Positions 59,793 to 64,000 of a stretch of DNA of 64,000 nt are shown here, piece by piece; position 1 is the stretch's first letter; each line of letters opens with the position of its first letter. This DNA comes from Linum tenue (Eukaryota > Streptophyta > Magnoliopsida > Malpighiales > Linaceae), in NCBI GenBank assembly GCA_946122785.1, contig CAMGYJ010000011.1:56594449-56658448 (forward strand), read 5' to 3'. A program made the translations under genes and the position numbers. The notes beneath the pieces are model-generated. The model was not told the DNA's origin. It was given only the letters and a program-made list of their open reading frames with translations, and made no database searches.

Positions 59793-62700
59793 TTTCGATG
59801 CTCCGATTCCTTCAAGCTCTGTGCATAATTCAATCCGTTTTTTTTTTTTTTTAACTTTGTGTGCCCCCAAAAAAAATTTCGAAGGGATTCCTCTGATTCT
59901 TTTCATTACAGGGGGGAAAGTGTGGGGCCCACATCCCAACAGACGGTAACTTCGTAACTGTAATTTTTTCCGTCCCCGTTGGTAAATTTGAAGAGGAAGG
60001 GATGTTTTTAGTTCTTACTGTGTTTTTTTTTTTACCGAGTTCAGATGAAGTTAAAGTTGGAAACAGATGGGGATTAGTTTGATCGTTGTAAAAGTTTTCT
60101 GTGCATCAGTGAAAATCTTTACCGCGAAGTTTATTAATTAATTGTAAAAAAAAATGTATGGTAACCCCAAGATTAGCCGGTTGGTAATATGGGAAGATGA
60201 AAACATCAATCACACTACTACGTTTCAACTTTGTGACCAACAACCAACAAGGGGGAAAAAAATTACTGCTCGTTGAACTTGGACACTCATCTGATGTGGA
60301 GTATGGCCGGCTTGAGTGTAGAACTATATCAGATCGGGATAAATTGGTGCTCAATAGTACCCAAAAAACGTGGATCGTAATTAAATTGATTGTCCATCGT
60401 TGTTGGGTTTCAATTATCGTTAAATAAAACGTAAGACTATTATTCCTCTTTTACCTTATCCGTAGATGTCATATTGGTGACACCACAGAAAGGTTAAACT
60501 CCGGTTCGTTCAATATCGAGCGGGTCATTAAAAAAAGCAAGGCTATTGAAAGAACTAATATAAAGAAATTTTCAGAGGAAGATGATTTAGTTGTCTAATT
60601 TAGCTTTTAAGTAGCTCGAAAAGGTTCTGTGTGTAGTTTGAGTGTTGGGTTGTTGGTACTATACTATTGTTAGGATGTCAGCAAAGAATTTTGGACCAAG
60701 GGATTTGTTTTATAGTTGGGGAAACAAAATAAGGGTTTGAGGTTCAATTCCAAAACAATAACATGCCAAAATAATGAAAATAAATAACAATTAAGTGAAC
60801 TAGAATTAAAACTAAATACAAACAATTTGTGGGGAGCAGAAGAGCAAAGGGTTAGAAGTCAAGTCGTATTTGGTGCCCCCGCAATGAAGTTTGAACGTGA
60901 TTTGGTCAAGATGGGGGTTGCTGTACTTTGTTGTAGGCACTTCTTAATCGTAAAATTGTGCAAAGGTTGCATATTTTTGCCAAATGCTCATTGTAACCAT
61001 GATCTTTCTCACAATGTGATAATATGACTCAAAATTTCGAACAATCTCCATAACGAGATTCAGATTGTAACGACATTTTCGAAGTGGCTCGGAGATATCT
61101 GCATTACGACATACTACGTTCCAGAACGGTTTTTTCTTCTTCTTCTTCTTCTTCTTCTTCTTCTTCTTTCCATCTATTGTTTATGTTTGGTGGATGAAGT
61201 AGTATTATCTCTCGTTCGTGACAATTGTTTCGAAGAATGCATGCATAATTATGTGTCCATTGTTATGATTCTCATGAGCATAGGAGGTTTCTCTCGCCAT
61301 TCAATTTCGTTATCTTCATTTTAGGTGTCACTCAACTAGCAACTTTGACCGTTTTATATTCCAACACAGCTGCCACTTCTTTTTCATCGGAAAATACAGC
61401 TGCCACTTGCATCAGTCGTTTTGTTTGTGGGTCTTCTTCTTCCCCATTTGCTTGGACTTTGATTGCGCAAAGCATGTGGAGAACTGGAGATCTTGGTCTT
61501 CTCTTTTAGCGGTTTAAAGGTTGTTGGCTATGGCAAGAAGCCAACAAACCAACCAACACCAGCCCATTTCGAGCCCACAAGTCTCTGCCCTAGTTTTGTA
61601 TTTTTCTTCTTTACTTTTCTTTGTTTATTTCTAGTTTTGATGTTAGAAATGGCTACCATGTGATGGAATACATATATGTAATTATATTCATGTATCTTTC
61701 CAAATCAACAACTGATCATGAATTCTATGTACACCCCAATTATGCAAGTAAATTACATATTGAATTAGAAGAGCATTTCTATTATCCAAGTAAACAATAT
61801 GTAATAGAAAGGCTAAATCAAAGGACAATACTTGTGGATAATACTCCGCCCGAAAATCCGAACCAAATTCAACTTAAAATTAATGTAGTTAAGTTGAAGA
61901 GCTTTTAGAGGTAGAATGTTGAGCATGGATTATATATCATAAATAAACCACAAAAACTATGAGAAACATAACAAAAGCTCAAATTTTTAGGGGAAATTAA
62001 GGAAAAAAGGTGGCATATATGTACCGATAGAATTGAGTAAGTGAAATGAAGGTGTTTAGCATCACATTATTTTTTGAATCTTCGTGGAAGATGGAGGAGG
62101 AAGAGATCATATTATGTAATTGAGGTGTAGGTAATATACGAATTACATACGGCCCAGTTATGGGTATGAGAATGAGACAATTTTCTTGGGCATTATCCAT
62201 TCCCCTCATTGACTGGGATGGGTATGGTTGGATACTCACAATTTTGGGTATAATTATCATCCCTAGTACCTACATCTAACAACAAAAATTTCAACAAACT
62301 AATCGCGTAATATGTAAGAACATAGGATATTTTAACCGAGCGAATCAACCTTCGATTAGTTAAGATTGTATCATATACCGTTGGCTGAATTGATGTATGT
62401 GGTGTTTGGTGGGAGATGATGCGTGCATCCACTTATGTATAACTTCAGCTAAGTAATGGTTGAATGATACACTAATCTTATGTCACATTCTAAAAAGTTC
62501 TTTCTACGAGTTTCCAAAGTGGCAAAGGATGACCCTTCTTCATCTATCTAGGGTTTCAATAAAAAGAGCAAAAGCTTTATGCTTTTCACTAACTCTCAAC
62601 CAAAGTATTAAGTTCAACAAAAAGACTATATAATAACCTATTACTCGTTGATTTGTGGGGATTGGTTAGGTGCAAATCATTCTGGATGACTCCTTGAAAA

Positions 62701-63842
62701 GTCCTCGTATATTTGTAATAATTTTTCGCATCATAATCAATCAAAATTGATCTTATCGTTAGTGCCAAACTATCAACTTTGAAACTAATTAACAACTTCA
62801 ATAATATGGTTAAGCAAGTTGTGTTTATTTTGTCCATTACCTACCCACTACTTGTTGATTTGTGAGGTTTGCTTAAGTGAATCCTTTGGTTAGAACTTAG
62901 AAGTGTCAACTATGTGCAGCTACATCTTCACGTTATTAATCAATCAATTAGTTAAATATTTATCTAACCGCCCTTAACGTTGGCAAAGTTGCACGCTTTG
63001 GTTTCAAATTCGCCGGCAAGTTTCATATACTCAATAATAAGGTTCTTAAAACCAGCAGTCGTCAGCTACTTGCCCCCCGTTTGCTTAATTACTACTGCAA
63101 AGGCAAACCATATATCCATTGGAAGTACATGCCTTACGGCCTTACCACGGTGGTTAACATCGAGTCGAACCGACCGGACCAGGAAAATTAGGAATGGGAT
63201 ATCAAACCGGTTCAGATCAGTTAAGTATTCATACCCTTTTGAGTACTCGGTCGATTGAAAATCGGTTCGAGCAGTTAATCATACTGACGGTATGAACCAG
63301 ACAAACGATTTAAGTTTCCAACTGTCATTTGAAAACTAGTGAATATAGGATTCAAATCCAGGTCCTCCTACTAAAAACACAAGTTGTTTCCCAATTGGGT
63401 TCGTTTTGTGTCAATATGCAAACAAAATTTATTATTATTATTGAAAAGAAGATAATATATTTAGTTTAAAATGCTTAAAAGTTGAATTTATATATGGTTC
63501 AGTGAGTTATTACTTATTATGTGTATTCTACTTATAATATTCTGGTTGATGATGTACATGTTTGTTAATGGTTTAATGCCGATTGAACTAGTAAAGTGTG
63601 AGCAGCTCGCTACACTAGTTCATGATTTATGATTGAACTTCGCGCATTCTCCCCTTTACATGGTTTATGATTGAACGAGTGGATTTGAAAAGAGCTTTAT
63701 CGATATTATCCATATTGTTAGGATTAGTTGCAAAACTATGTTTTGATCCAACCTGCACCCAACTCAACCTGCCAATTTCAAAAACGAATTATATCCTCGC
63801 ACAAGCTTATATCTTTGAATGTTGGATTTTATCTTCTTTGAC
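59793..63842. other. Long non-coding stretch with microsatellite and repeat debris
   Basis: The first 100 bases are probably 3' UTR. A TTC microsatellite lies at about 61133-61168. At 62080-62270 there is text resembling the end of a hAT-type element (ending ATCATCCCTA), but no left end was found. At 63160-63300 there are CGGTT-rich motifs. No gene is supportable. Confidence 0.4.
61133..61168 (+). repeat. TTC trinucleotide microsatellite
   Basis: About 12 near-perfect TTC units, preceded by a T run. Length may vary between alleles. Confidence 0.85.
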
Positions 63843-64000
63843 TTTTTTTTTTTTTTTTTTTTTTTACCAAACGATCACTCATAAAAAGAGGATACAGAAT
63901 CGATCCAAGTTTACAACCAAACTATCTACTATTATACCAGGCTACATAATCAAACCCCCTTTGAAAGGAAGGTGATAAACTCAGAGCACGACGGGCCACG
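63843..64000 (-). mobile_element. 3' end of another LINE (body beyond the window)
   Basis: Read on the minus strand, a frame enters from the window edge (VARRALSLSPSFQRGFDYVA) and stops at 63922-63924. A 56-base 3' UTR follows, then a poly(A) of 23 (T run at 63843-63865). This layout is that of a plant LINE 3' end, the peptide resembling the C-terminus after RNase H. The rest of the element and the other target-duplication copy are outside the window. Confidence 0.6.

Noticed and set aside
61621..61908. 95-codon plus-strand frame
   Set aside because: AT-rich composition, no motif or family that I recognise, no exon partners.
62080..62270. Possible hAT element end (ATCATCCCTA)
   Set aside because: Only one end is visible. 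No partner end or target duplication could be found.
63667..63975. 102-codon plus-strand frame
   Set aside because: It runs straight through the poly(T) of the LINE, giving a poly-Phe stretch. It is chance.

Overview
This is nuclear DNA from a flowering plant, almost certainly a eudicot. The genes carry spliceosomal GT-AG introns and AT-rich intergenic DNA, and they encode plant-specific families: chloroplast heme oxygenase, BSD2, SPX, a SHINE-type AP2/ERF factor, ATS3/PLAT and a class III peroxidase. Plant transposons (an L1-type LINE, a MULE, hAT-like elements, a solo LTR) lie between them. The species cannot be told from the sequence alone.

Layout. Positions 1-8471 (+) hold the last 27 exons of the nuclear-pore scaffold gene NUP205, which begins before the window. 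A gene-dense stretch follows: an FkbM-type methyltransferase (9684-11504, +); a chloroplast DUF3119 protein (11912-13123, -) head-to-head with BSD2, the Rubisco-assembly zinc-finger chaperone (13737-15093, +); tRNA-Arg(CCU) (15429-15500, -); an ATS3-like PLAT protein (15546-16255, -); heme oxygenase HO1/HY1 (17298-19129, -); a single-exon F-box protein (21451-22806, -); a class III peroxidase (24729-26153, -); and an SPX protein (29657-31150, -) with two PHR1-type P1BS sites upstream.

Positions 31.4-45 kb are mostly transposon territory: a 706-bp hAT-like element, a 722-bp solo LTR with perfect 5-bp target duplication, an apparently intact LINE with two open ORFs, poly(A) tail and 13-bp target duplication, and small MITEs. 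Genes resume with a SHINE-type AP2/ERF regulator of cuticle (45758-46588, -), a TBC/Rab-GAP protein (49953-52400, +), the organellar GTPase DGP2/MTG1 (54909-57162, +) and a small membrane protein (59236-59792, +). The last 4 kb has little coding content and ends in the 3' tail of another LINE.

The most notable find is at 52601-54083. It is a MULE with about 400-bp terminal inverted repeats and a perfect 10-bp target duplication. Between the repeats it carries a genomic piece of a B-class (AP3/TM6-type) MADS-box gene, with exon 1, intron, exon 2, intron and the start of exon 3. This is a Pack-MULE. The captured copy has lost its start codon, has an internal deletion in the MADS domain and has a stop in exon 2.

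The genes are mostly unrelated housekeeping and regulatory loci and not a cluster. The one pairing that may matter functionally is the divergent DUF3119/BSD2 pair, both of which look chloroplast-related. All exon boundaries come from reading splice sites and protein-family continuity by eye. Every multi-exon model listed keeps frame across its junctions.
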